A DNA stretch of 64,000 bases from Dyella_B sp035503745 (GCF_035503745.1 NZ_DATJTC010000022.1:15659-79658); one strand, 5' to 3'; shown: positions 8,173 to 16,692, counted from the first letter of the stretch. Notes: a model not told the origin generated them from the letters alone. Made by a program: numbers and translations.

Positions 8173-9273
8173 TCAGAGCCGCAACGGCATGATCACATGC
8201 CGGGATTGTTCGTTGTCGTCTTCCTGCACCAGGCAGCTCGATTGCGCATCGCGCAAGCTCAAACGCGCTTTATCGCCGCGCAGCGCCGCGAGCGCATCCA
8301 GCAGATACCCCACGTTGAACCCCACCGTGAGATCGGAAACGCCGGTATCGGCTTCGACCTCCTCTACCGCTTCCTCCTGCTCGGGGTTGTGCGCCACGAT
8401 ACGCAGCTTTCCGGGCGAAAACTCCAGTTTTACGCCACGGTACTTCTCATTGGACAAGATGGCCGCGCGCTGCAGCGCACCGCGCAATACTTCCCGATCG
8501 AGCGTGGCCCGCTTGTCGGCGCCCAGTGGGATCACTGCTTCGTAATCCGGAAAGCGCCCGTCGATCAGCTTGGACGTAAATACCACCTCGCCGCGGCGCA
8601 CGCGCAGATGATTGCGTCCAAACTCAAGCTCCACCGCGCCTTCTCCGGACTCAAGCAGACCGACCAGCTCATTGACACCTTTGCGCGGAATGATGATCTG
8701 GCGGCGCGTGGACACCTTGCTTTCCAGGTGCGTCTCTTTCAACGCCAAACGATGCCCATCGGTGGCGACGCAGCGCAGCGCATGCTCCTGCAGATCCAGC
8801 AACATACCGTTGAGGTAGTAGCGGACATCCTGGTTGGCCATGGCAAACGCGGTGCGGTCCATCAAGTCGCGTAGCACTTCTTCGGGCAAGCTCACGCGCT
8901 CGACCAGTTCTATTTCATCGATGGTCGGAAACTCGGTAGCCGGCAAGGTGGCCAGGGTGAAGCGGCTGCGACCGGCATTCAAGGCGACGCGGTCGCCATT
9001 CTGCTTCAGCTCGATCTTGGCCCCGTCCGGCAGCGCCCGAACGATGTCGAACAACTTGCGAGCCGGAATGGTGGTTTCGCCGTCGACCAGTTTGTCGGCG
9101 TCGGTGGCGGCGACCATCTCCACCTCCAGGTCTGTGCCGGTAAACGACAGCTTGCCGCCGCTCACCTTCACCAGGAGATTGGCAAGTACAGGCAGCGTCT
9201 GGCGACGTTCGACCACACCGACGACCTGCTGCAGGGGTTTAAGCAGAGCTTCTCGTTGGATGCTGAATTGCAT
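8173..9273 (-). CDS. dnaN: DNA polymerase III beta subunit (sliding clamp)
   Basis: A 366-residue beta clamp, the normal length (about 366-367). It starts MQFSIQREALLKPLQQVVGVVERR and ends VIMPLRL, the family C-terminus that closes the third domain. Three similar domains can be followed, with PLRCVATDGHRLA-like and YLLDALAAL segments. The homodimeric ring tethers the replicative polymerase to DNA and is a platform for Hda, MutS and others. It lies downstream of dnaA, separated by a 246-base intergenic region with DnaA boxes, so it probably has its own promoter there. Confidence 0.98.
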   Translation of the reverse strand: MQFSIQREALLKPLQQVVGVVERRQTLPVLANLLVKVSGGKLSFTGTDLEVEMVAATDADKLVDGETTIPARKLFDIVRALPDGAKIELKQNGDRVALNAGRSRFTLATLPATEFPTIDEIELVERVSLPEEVLRDLMDRTAFAMANQDVRYYLNGMLLDLQEHALRCVATDGHRLALKETHLESKVSTRRQIIIPRKGVNELVGLLESGEGAVELEFGRNHLRVRRGEVVFTSKLIDGRFPDYEAVIPLGADKRATLDREVLRGALQRAAILSNEKYRGVKLEFSPGKLRIVAHNPEQEEAVEEVEADTGVSDLTVGFNVGYLLDALAALRGDKARLSLRDAQSSCLVQEDDNEQSRHVIMPLRL

Positions 9274-9519
9274 GTTTGTGCTTTCCCTATCCTGCAGTTC
9301 TGTTTTTAAAAGAAGAGTGGTGGTTGCAGTAGGTGCCGTGGATAACTTGAAAAGCCAAAATTACCCTTTAAAAACAACACCTTGAACCGAAACTCCGCTG
9401 TGTCTCGAAACACCTTCAGCTTGTGCATCGCCGGTGGATAACTTTGGCGCACCAAAGCATGTTCATATTATCCACAGGATTCCCGCGCGGTTTTCAAGCA
9501 CTTATTCAAGGCGGCGCGA
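9274..9519. other. Candidate oriC: dnaA-dnaN intergenic region with DnaA boxes
   Basis: This 246-base region holds one perfect DnaA box (TTATCCACA, 9468-9476, plus orientation) and two near-perfect boxes on the other strand, TTATCCACC (9433-9441) and TTATCCACG (9337-9345). An AT-rich patch lies at 9300-9312 and 9349-9382 (runs such as TTTTTAAAA and TTTAAAAACAA), suited to unwinding. Autonomous replication has been reported for this gene interval in Xanthomonas campestris as far as I recall, which favours it over the dnaA-rpmH side. Its use as origin here is inference. Confidence 0.65.
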
Positions 9520-10863
9520 TCAACCGGTCAACGTGCGGATCAACTGCTCCCAATCCTGGCGCATGCGGGTGTCGGTTTCGCATAACTTGCGGATGGTCCG
9601 GCACGCATGCAGCACCGTGGTGTGGTCGCGACCGCCGAAGGCTTCGCCGATTTCCGGCAGGCTGTGCTCGGTCAGCTCCTTGGACAGCGCCATCGCGATC
9701 TGCCGCGGCCGCGCCAGCGAACGAACGCGGCGTTTGGAGAGCAGGTCCTGCAGGCGCACGCCAAAATACTCGGCGACAATCTTCTGGATATTGGGCACAG
9801 TGACCGCCTGCGCGTGCGTGGCTAGCAGATCACGCAAGGTCTCTTCCGCGAAATCGGTGGTGATCGGGCGGCCGTAGAAATTGGCGCGCGCGGCGAGCGT
9901 ATTGAGCGCGCCTTCCAGGTCGCGCACGTTGGAACGGATGCGCTTGGCCAGCAGCATGGCCACGTTTTCGCTCACCGAAACGCCTTTGTCGTGCGCCTTG
10001 GCCAGCAAAATGGCGGCGCGCGTTTCGAAATCCGGCGGCTCGATCGCCACCGACAAGCCCCAGCCCAGGCGCGATTTCAGGCGCGGTTCGAGCTTGTCCA
10101 CTTCCTTGGGATAACGATCGCAAGTAAGGATGATCTGCTGCTTGGATTCGAACAGCGCATTGAAGGTGTGGAAAAACTCTTCCTGCGTGGTGTCCTTGCC
10201 GGCGAAAAACTGGATGTCGTCGATCAGCAGCGCGTCAACCGAACGGAAGCGGCGCTTGAACTCATCCATGCTCTTGGTGCGCAGCGCTTCGATCATCGAC
10301 CCGACGAATTGTTCCGAGCGCAGATACAGCACCTTGCAGTTGGGGTTGTGCTGGCGCATCAGATTGCCGGCCGCATGCATCAGGTGCGTCTTGCCCAGCC
10401 CCGTACCGCCGTACAGCAGCAACGGGTTGTAGGCGCGCCCGGGATTTTGCGCCACCTGCATGGCCGCGGCCTTGCCGAGCTGGTTCGACTTGCCCTCGAC
10501 GAAGGTCTCGAAGGTGTAATGAGGGTCGAGGTTGTGCGTGAACGAGACGGGCGGCGCCTCGCCGGCCGCCGCGGGCCGGCCCGTGGCCGCCAAAGCCGCG
10601 GGCCGGTGGCCGTTGGTGACGGCCGCACTGGAGCCCACTTCCAGCCGCACGGGCATGGTGCGACCGGTGAGCAGGGTCAGCACCGCCTCGATACGCGTGA
10701 GGTAACGTTCGCGAACGGCATCCAACGTGTAGGGATTGGGCGCGTAAAGCTGTAAGCCGTCCGCGTCATCGCGTGCCTGCAGCGGCATCAGCCACGTATG
10801 CAGGTCCTCGGCGCTCAACTCACCTTCCAGACGCTCCAGACAGCGCCGCCACAAATCACTCAT
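9520..10863 (-). CDS. dnaA: Chromosomal replication initiator DnaA
   Basis: A 447-residue DnaA. Domain I is WRRCLERLEGELSAEDLHTWL, then a short variable linker rich in Ala/Gly. The AAA+ domain III has Walker A GGTGLGKTHLMHAAG and Walker B ALLIDDIQFFAGK. Domain IV ends with the DNA-binding signature GGRDHTTVLHACRTI. It binds DnaA boxes with ATP and opens the origin. It is divergent from rpmH and upstream of dnaN, recF and gyrB, the classic arrangement. DnaA boxes on both sides of the gene suggest autoregulation as well as origin function. Confidence 0.98.
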   Translation of the reverse strand: MSDLWRRCLERLEGELSAEDLHTWLMPLQARDDADGLQLYAPNPYTLDAVRERYLTRIEAVLTLLTGRTMPVRLEVGSSAAVTNGHRPAALAATGRPAAAGEAPPVSFTHNLDPHYTFETFVEGKSNQLGKAAAMQVAQNPGRAYNPLLLYGGTGLGKTHLMHAAGNLMRQHNPNCKVLYLRSEQFVGSMIEALRTKSMDEFKRRFRSVDALLIDDIQFFAGKDTTQEEFFHTFNALFESKQQIILTCDRYPKEVDKLEPRLKSRLGWGLSVAIEPPDFETRAAILLAKAHDKGVSVSENVAMLLAKRIRSNVRDLEGALNTLAARANFYGRPITTDFAEETLRDLLATHAQAVTVPNIQKIVAEYFGVRLQDLLSKRRVRSLARPRQIAMALSKELTEHSLPEIGEAFGGRDHTTVLHACRTIRKLCETDTRMRQDWEQLIRTLTG

Positions 10864-10937
10864 GGATACTTTTCAAACACAGCAGGGGCGCTTTCGCGCA
10901 GGGTGGACCGGGAAGTCTAGCAGCACGCGCAGGGCAA

Positions 10938-10958
10938 CTATCCACATGGATATCCACA
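10938..10958 (+). promoter_or_regulatory. Pair of DnaA boxes upstream of dnaA
   Basis: Two boxes in the same orientation lie 12 bases apart: CTATCCACA (10938-10946) and ATATCCACA (10950-10958), each one mismatch from TTATCCACA. They lie between dnaA and rpmH, about 75-95 bases before the dnaA start. They may control dnaA transcription or form a second part of a bipartite origin with the dnaA-dnaN region. Confidence 0.6.
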
Positions 10959-10978
10959 AGTTGCTGTCAAGGCCCTAT

Positions 10979-11008
10979 TTGACATGAGCCGGGCCCGTTC
11001 TGCATAAT
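10979..11008 (+). promoter_or_regulatory. Predicted sigma-70 promoter of rpmH-rnpA
   Basis: A perfect -35 box TTGACA (10979-10984) is followed, after 18 bases, by CATAAT (11003-11008). The rpmH start codon is 37 bases further on. This near-consensus promoter suits a highly expressed ribosomal-protein gene. The DnaA boxes directly upstream could influence it. Confidence 0.65.
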
Positions 11009-11044
11009 TTCCAACCTTTTTCACCCATTCAGTAGGAGGAAGCC

Positions 11045-11179
11045 ATGAAGCGGACCTTCCAGCCCAGCAAGCTCAAGCGCGCCCGCACCCACGGCTTTCG
11101 TGCCCGTATGGCCACGGCCGACGGTCGCAAGGTTCTCAGCGCCCGCCGCGCCAAGGGCCGCAAGCGCCTGATCCCGTAA
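11045..11179 (+). CDS. rpmH: 50S ribosomal protein L34
   Basis: A 44-residue, strongly basic protein: MKRTFQPSKLKRARTHGFRA at the start and GRKVLSARRAKGRKRLIP at the end. This is the standard bacterial L34 in sequence and length. A strong ribosome-binding site AGGAGGA lies four bases before the ATG. It opens the rpmH-rnpA-yidC-mnmE group on the opposite strand from dnaA, the usual order near oriC in gammaproteobacteria. Confidence 0.98.
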   Translation: MKRTFQPSKLKRARTHGFRARMATADGRKVLSARRAKGRKRLIP

Positions 11180-11191
11180 GCGCCTGCGCTT

Positions 11192-11572
11192 ATGGGTCCC
11201 GCCGGCCTGCCGCGCGAGGCGCGGATTCGCCGAGCCGGTGACTTCGCCGTCTTGCGTCAAGCCAGCGGCCGCCTCGGCGGCCGCTGTTTTTCTGTGCGCT
11301 ACCGCCAGAACGAGCAAGGCCACGCCCGGCTCGGCACGGCCGTGTCCAAACGCGTGTCCAAGCGCGCCGTGGAACGCAATCGCATCAAACGGCTGCTGCG
11401 TGAGTCGTTTCGTCGCGCCCGCAGCCAGCTACCCCCCCTGGATGTGATGGTGATCGCCCGCGAACAGGCGGCCGGCGTGCCCGGCCCGGAGCTGTTGGCC
11501 GAGCTTGAGCGGCTGTGGCGCAAGCTTGTGCCGTTGAAGCGCGGCGACGACACCTCCACAATCGCGTGCTGA
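11192..11572 (+). CDS. rnpA: Ribonuclease P protein component
   Basis: A 126-residue basic protein that helps the RNase P RNA process the 5' end of pre-tRNAs. The RNR signature is clear in KRVSKRAVERNRIKRLLRES, and the substrate-binding face RIRRAGDFAVLRQ.. is at the N-terminus. It starts 12 bases after the rpmH stop, so the two are co-transcribed. Many genomes have yidD between rnpA and yidC; here only 61 bases separate rnpA from yidC and no yidD is present. Confidence 0.95.
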   Translation: MGPAGLPREARIRRAGDFAVLRQASGRLGGRCFSVRYRQNEQGHARLGTAVSKRVSKRAVERNRIKRLLRESFRRARSQLPPLDVMVIAREQAAGVPGPELLAELERLWRKLVPLKRGDDTSTIAC

Positions 11573-11633
11573 CCTTCCACTTTCCCACTCTCCAGGCCCG
11601 CCGCCGCGGTGCCCCATACCGGATCGCTACGCG

Positions 11634-13337
11634 ATGAATCAAACGCGCACCTTCCTGACCTTCGCCCTGCTGGCGGTGGCTTTCCTGCTCTGGCAGGCCT
11701 GGGAACAAGACTACGGCCCGCACCCGACCCCTGCCCCGGCCGCCACGTCGAGCAACGCGCCGAGCGGTGCCAGCCCAGGCAACGGCGTACCGGGCACCTC
11801 TACGCCCGCCATCAACAGCGGCGATGCCGAAGGTGCATCCGCCTCGGCGCAGCTGGTAACCGTCACCACCGACGTGCTGCGCCTGACCATCGACACGCGC
11901 GGCGGCAGCATCGTGCGCGCCGAACTGCTGGATTACCCGATCGCACCGCGCACCAAGAAGGACCCCAACCCTGCGCCGATCCACCTGCTCGACGACGGCA
12001 GCACCGACTATTTCACCGCGCAGAGCGGCCTGGTCAGCGCCGACGGTGCCGCACCCGACCACCTGGCCGTCTTCCAGGCGGCCCAGACCAGCTACCAACT
12101 GGCCGCTGGCCAGGATGCCCTGAACATCGACCTTACCTGGACCGATCCTTCGGGCATCAAGGTCATCAAGCGCTACACCCTGCACCGCGGCAGCTACGTC
12201 ATCGACCTTAGCCAGCAGATCGACAACGGCAGCGGCAGGACCTGGGACGGCAACGCCTACCGCCAGCTGCAGCGCGTGGACCGGCCCGCGCCGGTGTACA
12301 GCAACTTCCTGCAGCGCATGTCCGACCAATCGCGCTACGGCTTCTTCGGTGCGGTGTGGTACAGCCCCGAGCAGAAATTCAACAAGATCGCCTTCGACAA
12401 ATACGCCAAAGACGGACTGCAAAACAACCCCGTCACCGGCGGCTGGGTGGCGATGATGCAGAACTACTTCCTCGGCGCGTGGATCCCGCCGGCGAAGGAA
12501 GCCGATACGTTCTCCACCACCATCGTCACCCACGGCGGGGCACCCCACTACGTGATCCGCGCGTTCGGCCCAGCGATCAGCGTGGCACCGGGCCAGCAGG
12601 CCAGCAGCGACGCGCAGCTGTACATCGGCCCGAAATTGTCCGACGTGCTGCAGACCGTGGCGCCGGGCCTGGAACTGACTATCGACTACGGCATGCTGAA
12701 AATTTTCGCCGAACCCTTGCACTGGGTGCTGGCGAAGCTGGACAAGCTCACCCACAACTGGGGCGTGTCGATCATCCTGCTGGTGCTGCTGATCAACCTG
12801 GCCACCTTCAAGTTCACCAACGCGCAGTTCAAATCCGCGGCCAAGATGCGCAAGCTCAAGCCGCGCATGGATGCGCTGAAAGAGCGCTACGGCGACGATC
12901 GCCAGAAAATGCAGCAGGCGATGATGGAGCTGTACAAGAAAGAAAAGGTGAACCCGGCCGCCGGCTGCCTGCCGCTGCTCATCACCATCCCGATCTTCTA
13001 CGGCCTGTACTACGTGCTGCGCGACAGCGTGGAACTGCGCCAGGCACCGTTCTTCGGCTGGATCCACGACCTGTCCGCGGCCGATCCTTATTTTGTGCTG
13101 CCGGTGCTCTACACGATCGTGATGCTGGTCCAGCAGTGGATGATGCCGCAGACCGCGGGCATGGATCCCACCCAGGCGAAGATGATGAAGTTCATGCCGC
13201 TGATGTTCGCGGTGATCTTCCTGTTCTTCCCGTCAGGCCTGGTGCTCTATTACGCGGTCAACGGCCTGTGCCGCCTGTTGCAGCAATGGTGGATGATGCG
13301 CCGCGAAGACGCGGCGCCCGCCAAGGCAGCCACCTGA
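11634..13337 (+). CDS. yidC: Membrane protein insertase YidC
   Basis: A 567-residue YidC/Oxa1 insertase. It starts with the N-terminal membrane anchor of Gram-negative YidC (RTFLTFALLAVAFLLWQAW). A low-complexity linker and a large periplasmic beta domain follow (about 60-340), then the conserved five-helix core with KLDKLTHNWGVSIILLVL, KMRKLKPRMDALKERYGDDRQ and PAAGCLPLLITIPIFYGLYYV. It ends with a basic tail. It inserts membrane proteins alone or with SecYEG. It is third in the rpmH group, 51 bases before mnmE. Confidence 0.97.
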   Translation: MNQTRTFLTFALLAVAFLLWQAWEQDYGPHPTPAPAATSSNAPSGASPGNGVPGTSTPAINSGDAEGASASAQLVTVTTDVLRLTIDTRGGSIVRAELLDYPIAPRTKKDPNPAPIHLLDDGSTDYFTAQSGLVSADGAAPDHLAVFQAAQTSYQLAAGQDALNIDLTWTDPSGIKVIKRYTLHRGSYVIDLSQQIDNGSGRTWDGNAYRQLQRVDRPAPVYSNFLQRMSDQSRYGFFGAVWYSPEQKFNKIAFDKYAKDGLQNNPVTGGWVAMMQNYFLGAWIPPAKEADTFSTTIVTHGGAPHYVIRAFGPAISVAPGQQASSDAQLYIGPKLSDVLQTVAPGLELTIDYGMLKIFAEPLHWVLAKLDKLTHNWGVSIILLVLLINLATFKFTNAQFKSAAKMRKLKPRMDALKERYGDDRQKMQQAMMELYKKEKVNPAAGCLPLLITIPIFYGLYYVLRDSVELRQAPFFGWIHDLSAADPYFVLPVLYTIVMLVQQWMMPQTAGMDPTQAKMMKFMPLMFAVIFLFFPSGLVLYYAVNGLCRLLQQWWMMRREDAAPAKAAT

Positions 13338-13387
13338 ACCTCGCGCGGGCGGCCATGTGCCACCCGCCGCGGTTATGCTGATACGCC

Positions 13388-14740
13388 ATGACCGCCGACG
13401 CACCCCAGCAAGACACCATCGCCGCCATTGCCAGCGCGCCCGGCGCTGCGGGCGTGGGCGTATTGCGCGTGTCCGGGCCGCGCGTGCCGGCCATCGCGCG
13501 AACCTTGCTGGGACGCATACCGGCGCCGCGCCACGCGCATTTCGCCGCATTCCGTGCGGGCGACGGTCAACTCATCGATCGCGGCCTGCTGCTGTATTTC
13601 CCTTCGCCAGCCTCCTACACCGGCGAACACGTGCTCGAGCTGCAAGGCCACGGCAGCGCCGTGCTGCTGGATCTACTGCTACGCCGCGTGTGCGAACTCG
13701 GCGCGCGGCTCGCGCGTCCGGGCGAATTCACCGAGCGCGCCTTTCTCAACGGCAAGCTCGACCTGGCGCAGGCCGAAGCCGTTGCCGACCTGATCGCCGC
13801 GCATTCGCAAGCCGGGGCACGCGCCGCGCTGCAATCGATGGAAGGCGTGTTCTCGCGCAAGGTCGATGCCCTGCTGCAGGCGTTGATCCTCCTGCGCGTG
13901 CACATCGAGGCGGCGATCGATTTTCCCGAAGAAGAAATCGATTTTCTCGCCGACCCCGCCATTGCGCGGAAACTCGACGCCTTGCGCGCGCAACTGGCCG
14001 AACTGTTGCGCGAAGCGCAACGCGGCGTGCGGCTCAATGACGGTTTGCGCGTAGCCATCATCGGACGTCCAAACACCGGCAAATCCAGCTTGCTCAACGC
14101 ACTGGCCGGCAGCGAGCGCGCCATCGTCACCGACATCGCCGGCACCACGCGCGACGTATTGCGCGAACACATCAACCTCGACGGCATCACGCTGGAACTC
14201 GCCGATACGGCGGGTCTGCGCGACACCCACGATCCGGTCGAACGCGAAGGCGTGCGCCGCGCACATGGCGAGCGCGAGCGTGCCGACGTAGTCATGCTCG
14301 TCACCGATGCACAGCACGCCCAGGCCGATCTCTCGTGGCTGAAAGATCTGCCCGACACAGTCGAGCGAATCGTCGTCGTCAACAAGATCGACCTCGGCCA
14401 CGACCACGCGCACAGCGAACAACACGCAAACACACATTGGCTGTGGCTTTCGGCAAAAACCAGCGCCGGCCTGCCAACCCTGTGCGAATACCTCAAGCGA
14501 TTGGCCGGCGCCGGCAGCGGCGAAGGCGCCTTCAGCGCACGCCGCCGCCATGTACTGGCACTGCAGCAAGTCGCCGAACACCTCGCACGCACGGCCGACG
14601 TCCTGAACGCAACACGATCAGGCGAACTCGCCGCCGAAGAACTCCGCCACGCGCAGCACGCACTGGGTGAAATCACCGGGACTTACAGCAGCGATGACTT
14701 GCTGGGTGCAATTTTTAGTTCGTTCTGCATCGGCAAGTAA
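13388..14740 (+). CDS. mnmE: tRNA modification GTPase MnmE (TrmE/ThdF)
   Basis: A 450-residue GTPase that with MnmG makes the 5-carboxymethylaminomethyl group on U34 of several tRNAs. The N-terminal tetrahydrofolate-binding domain begins DTIAAIASAPGAAGVGVLRVSG. The G domain has the P-loop GRPNTGKSSLLN, GTTRD and DTAGLRD, with NKID as the G4 motif. The C-terminus ends in CIGK with the catalytic Cys. The last 18 bases (14723-14740) match the known attachment site of SGI1-type elements at 16 of 18 positions, and an AT-richer island begins immediately after. Confidence 0.97.
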   Translation: MTADAPQQDTIAAIASAPGAAGVGVLRVSGPRVPAIARTLLGRIPAPRHAHFAAFRAGDGQLIDRGLLLYFPSPASYTGEHVLELQGHGSAVLLDLLLRRVCELGARLARPGEFTERAFLNGKLDLAQAEAVADLIAAHSQAGARAALQSMEGVFSRKVDALLQALILLRVHIEAAIDFPEEEIDFLADPAIARKLDALRAQLAELLREAQRGVRLNDGLRVAIIGRPNTGKSSLLNALAGSERAIVTDIAGTTRDVLREHINLDGITLELADTAGLRDTHDPVEREGVRRAHGERERADVVMLVTDAQHAQADLSWLKDLPDTVERIVVVNKIDLGHDHAHSEQHANTHWLWLSAKTSAGLPTLCEYLKRLAGAGSGEGAFSARRRHVLALQQVAEHLARTADVLNATRSGELAAEELRHAQHALGEITGTYSSDDLLGAIFSSFCIGK

Positions 14741-14954
14741 ACTGAGATCCAACGACATCCACAGCAGCGTCTGGTTCGAAGTAAGTCCCACCATTTAGCC
14801 AATTTTCCGTCCATAGCCGTGCAGCCAATTCCGCCGTAGACCGGACGAATTTAGGACCACAGGTGGCAACTAGTAATGGTGCACAATCATCCCGACATTT
14901 ATAGCAATCTCGATCTGACTTAACTGTTTCGGTGGCGTTGATAGATTGATTCAT
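14715..14954 (-). CDS. Possible small cysteine-rich protein, unrecognised
   Basis: A 79-residue frame with six cysteines in a CxxCxxxC cluster (CYKCRDDC), one central Cys and a C-terminal CRC. It contains a helix-like stretch RSTAELAARLWTENWLNGG that reads as real protein. No family is recognised. There is no good ribosome-binding site. The last eight codons lie in mnmE DNA and the att-like site, so the present C-terminus could be a product of integration. It covers most of the 14741-15107 gap; the remainder of that gap shows only an AT-rich stretch near 15061-15095 that could be a promoter for the next gene. Confidence 0.4.
   Translation of the reverse strand: MNQSINATETVKSDRDCYKCRDDCAPLLVATCGPKFVRSTAELAARLWTENWLNGGTYFEPDAAVDVVGSQFTCRCRTN
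14723..14740 (+). other. Putative attachment site (attL-like) at the 3' end of mnmE
   Basis: The final 18 bases of mnmE read TTCTGCATCGGCAAGTAA. From memory, Salmonella genomic island 1 integrates into the last 18 bases of trmE/thdF, TTCTGTATCGGTAAGTAA; two third-position differences separate the sequences. A partial copy (TCGGCAAATAA) occurs at the far end of the island at 17563-17573. No integrase gene remains, so past use of the site is inference. Confidence 0.45.
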
Positions 14955-15107
14955 CCATCAACTCGCTTTGGACCCCCAAGCAAGCGTTCTTCCCGCCAGA
15001 TTACCCAATGTACTCGTCAATCTATGGGCTATTTCTGGCGTCAATTCCCTAGTAACAGGGTGTTAAATTAGCCCCGACTTTAAAATGTTAAATCCCGGGG
15101 GACTAGT

Positions 15108-15557
15108 ATGAGAAAAAGCGTCAAGGTCACGCTGCGTCTCTTGGCAGTGGCAGCCATCGCACTACTAAGTGCGATGATCGGACTTTGGGAGGGCATGAAA
15201 ATTGGAGAAAGGACCGCGGCTAGGGTCGGGCACTACATTAACGCGCGTAAGGCATTATCCGCGGTGCAATCTTCGATGATCGGATTGGATCAAAGTGATT
15301 TGAACGTATCGCAACGTCAACTGGCGCGTAATCTCCAAGCAGCGCTGTCTCAATTGGGTGGATTGTCCAAGATAGACAACAACGTCGAGTGTACGGACGA
15401 TGATCAGCGTACGCTAAAAGATGCCTCTGCTTATGTACAAGCACATCACGACGCGTTCGAAGAAAGCGAGCTCTTAAGCGACGGTATTCGCTTCTGTAAG
15501 TCTCAAACACCTGGTCCAAAGGTCACCGTTAATTATATGACCACCGGCCGTGATTAA
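15108..15557 (+). CDS. Membrane-anchored hypothetical protein (149 aa)
   Basis: No family is recognised. A basic N-terminus (MRKSVKVTLR) is followed by one hydrophobic helix at about residues 9-28, so the protein is probably anchored in the inner membrane with a periplasmic helical domain. Two cysteines (95 and 130) could form a disulfide. A GGGGG ribosome site lies six bases before the ATG. Base composition is clearly less GC-rich than the core genes around it. It is the first plus-strand gene of the island after mnmE. Confidence 0.6.
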   Translation: MRKSVKVTLRLLAVAAIALLSAMIGLWEGMKIGERTAARVGHYINARKALSAVQSSMIGLDQSDLNVSQRQLARNLQAALSQLGGLSKIDNNVECTDDDQRTLKDASAYVQAHHDAFEESELLSDGIRFCKSQTPGPKVTVNYMTTGRD

Positions 15558-15834
15558 AGGATAGTCGCAAGGTTTCATCCCGGAGCGCCGACTTTGGTTG
15601 AGTACGGAGGAGCCCGAGCAACGCTGTAAGGTCCTCAACCCGAAGCGGACGCCTGGTGTACTTTCGAGGTGATTTGCGTAAACAAGGGGGGAATGATCCG
15701 GTGCGCTCGCACCTTCGACGCCATTTTCTGGAGTTCAGTGCCATCCGAGTGGTCGCATACTGGGGGTGAAGACACGCTCTGCGGCAAGCTTGCCGATTTC
15801 CGCCGCGTCGTGTGGGCGATAGGAGGACGAGTCC

Positions 15835-15996
15835 GTGGTGTTTTCCTGGGTGGAATGGCTCGACAAATCCATCCGCGATACCTGCATGGAGAAACTCGTG
15901 AGAGGTCCGCGTATGGATGCCGCCACATACATACCCTCCGATGGAAGGCGCATGATCTTCCGCAGCTTTACACCGTTGGTCAGCCTGCCGGACTAG
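15835..15996 (+). CDS. Small hypothetical protein (53 aa) in the mnmE-rbsK island
   Basis: A short frame starting GTG-GTG with a strong ribosome site, GGAGGA, seven bases upstream. The predicted protein is amphipathic and charged at first (VFSWVEWLDKSIRDTCMEKL) and ends FTPLVSLPD. No family is recognised. An in-frame stop lies 15 bases before the start, so the frame is self-contained. It ends 34 bases before the 163-residue gene at 16031, which suggests a shared transcript. The 277 bases before it (15558-15834) hold no frame I can support. Confidence 0.4.
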   Translation: MVFSWVEWLDKSIRDTCMEKLVRGPRMDAATYIPSDGRRMIFRSFTPLVSLPD

Positions 15997-16030
15997 GAAG
16001 CAGTCCGATTCCAATTCGAAGGAGACGAAA

Positions 16031-16522
16031 ATGGCAATACCTGATTGGGTTAGTTACGTGAGCTTGGCTGGAGGGATCGTGGGCACGATCTCGGGTTGCC
16101 TAGCGTATCGTCGAACGGGCCAGCTCAAAGCATTGGATCTCCGCCTAGAATTACGAAAAGTTGACTCCGAGCTAAGAAATTTCTTTAGCCCTTTGTCGGC
16201 GAAACTTGATTACGCCAAGCGTTCAAGAGAAAGAATTGCGGCGGTGACCGGTGGTGTTCAGTCTGGGCCGATGCAGAAATGGCTGGCTGAGTACAACGAG
16301 GATTTGTCCAACTTCCATAGGATGGAAGCTTCACTACCAACACCAAGCGAAAGCTATCGTTCCGACGCAGCTGCGACGTTAGAGTCTAAGTTAGTCATGC
16401 GCCACAATTTGATGATTGATGCAAAGGCACTTCTAGCAAAATATGAAGCTTCCGTGGTCCGGGACGATAAGGAGCGGGAATCACTTCGTGATGCGCTACA
16501 AAACTTAAGAGAACCACGATAG
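16031..16522 (+). CDS. Membrane-anchored coiled-coil hypothetical protein (163 aa)
   Basis: No family is recognised. A membrane helix at about residues 8-26 (VSYVSLAGGIVGTISGCLAY) is followed by a long charged helical region with heptad-like spacing (LDLRLELRKVDSELRNF, then SRERIAAV and KERESLRDALQNLRE). This suggests a cytoplasmic coiled coil tethered to the membrane. GGAG lies seven bases before the ATG. Codon use is AT-richer than in neighbouring core genes. It follows the 53-residue gene at 15835. Confidence 0.6.
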   Translation: MAIPDWVSYVSLAGGIVGTISGCLAYRRTGQLKALDLRLELRKVDSELRNFFSPLSAKLDYAKRSRERIAAVTGGVQSGPMQKWLAEYNEDLSNFHRMEASLPTPSESYRSDAAATLESKLVMRHNLMIDAKALLAKYEASVVRDDKERESLRDALQNLREPR

Positions 16523-16692
16523 CGGAGCGTTTGTTTACGACCCAAGTCCATGCAGAGGTCGATGGAGGACATCCATATGCGGACGACGCGCTCGCGGCTT
16601 TATCCTGAGGATGCGTCCGGTTCTCACCCAACGCGTACAAAATTTTTCTTTTGAATGCCTTTTCATACGAAGCGCAAGCAACAGGGGATAAC

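Noticed and set aside
11385..13067. A 560-codon minus-strand frame across yidC
   Set aside because: It is antisense to a secure yidC gene and rich in His/Arg/Val/Gln without domain motifs.
15529..16014. A 161-codon minus-strand frame in the mnmE-rbsK island
   Set aside because: No ribosome site or recognisable motif; the 53-residue plus-strand frame with GGAGGA in the same place is a better candidate.
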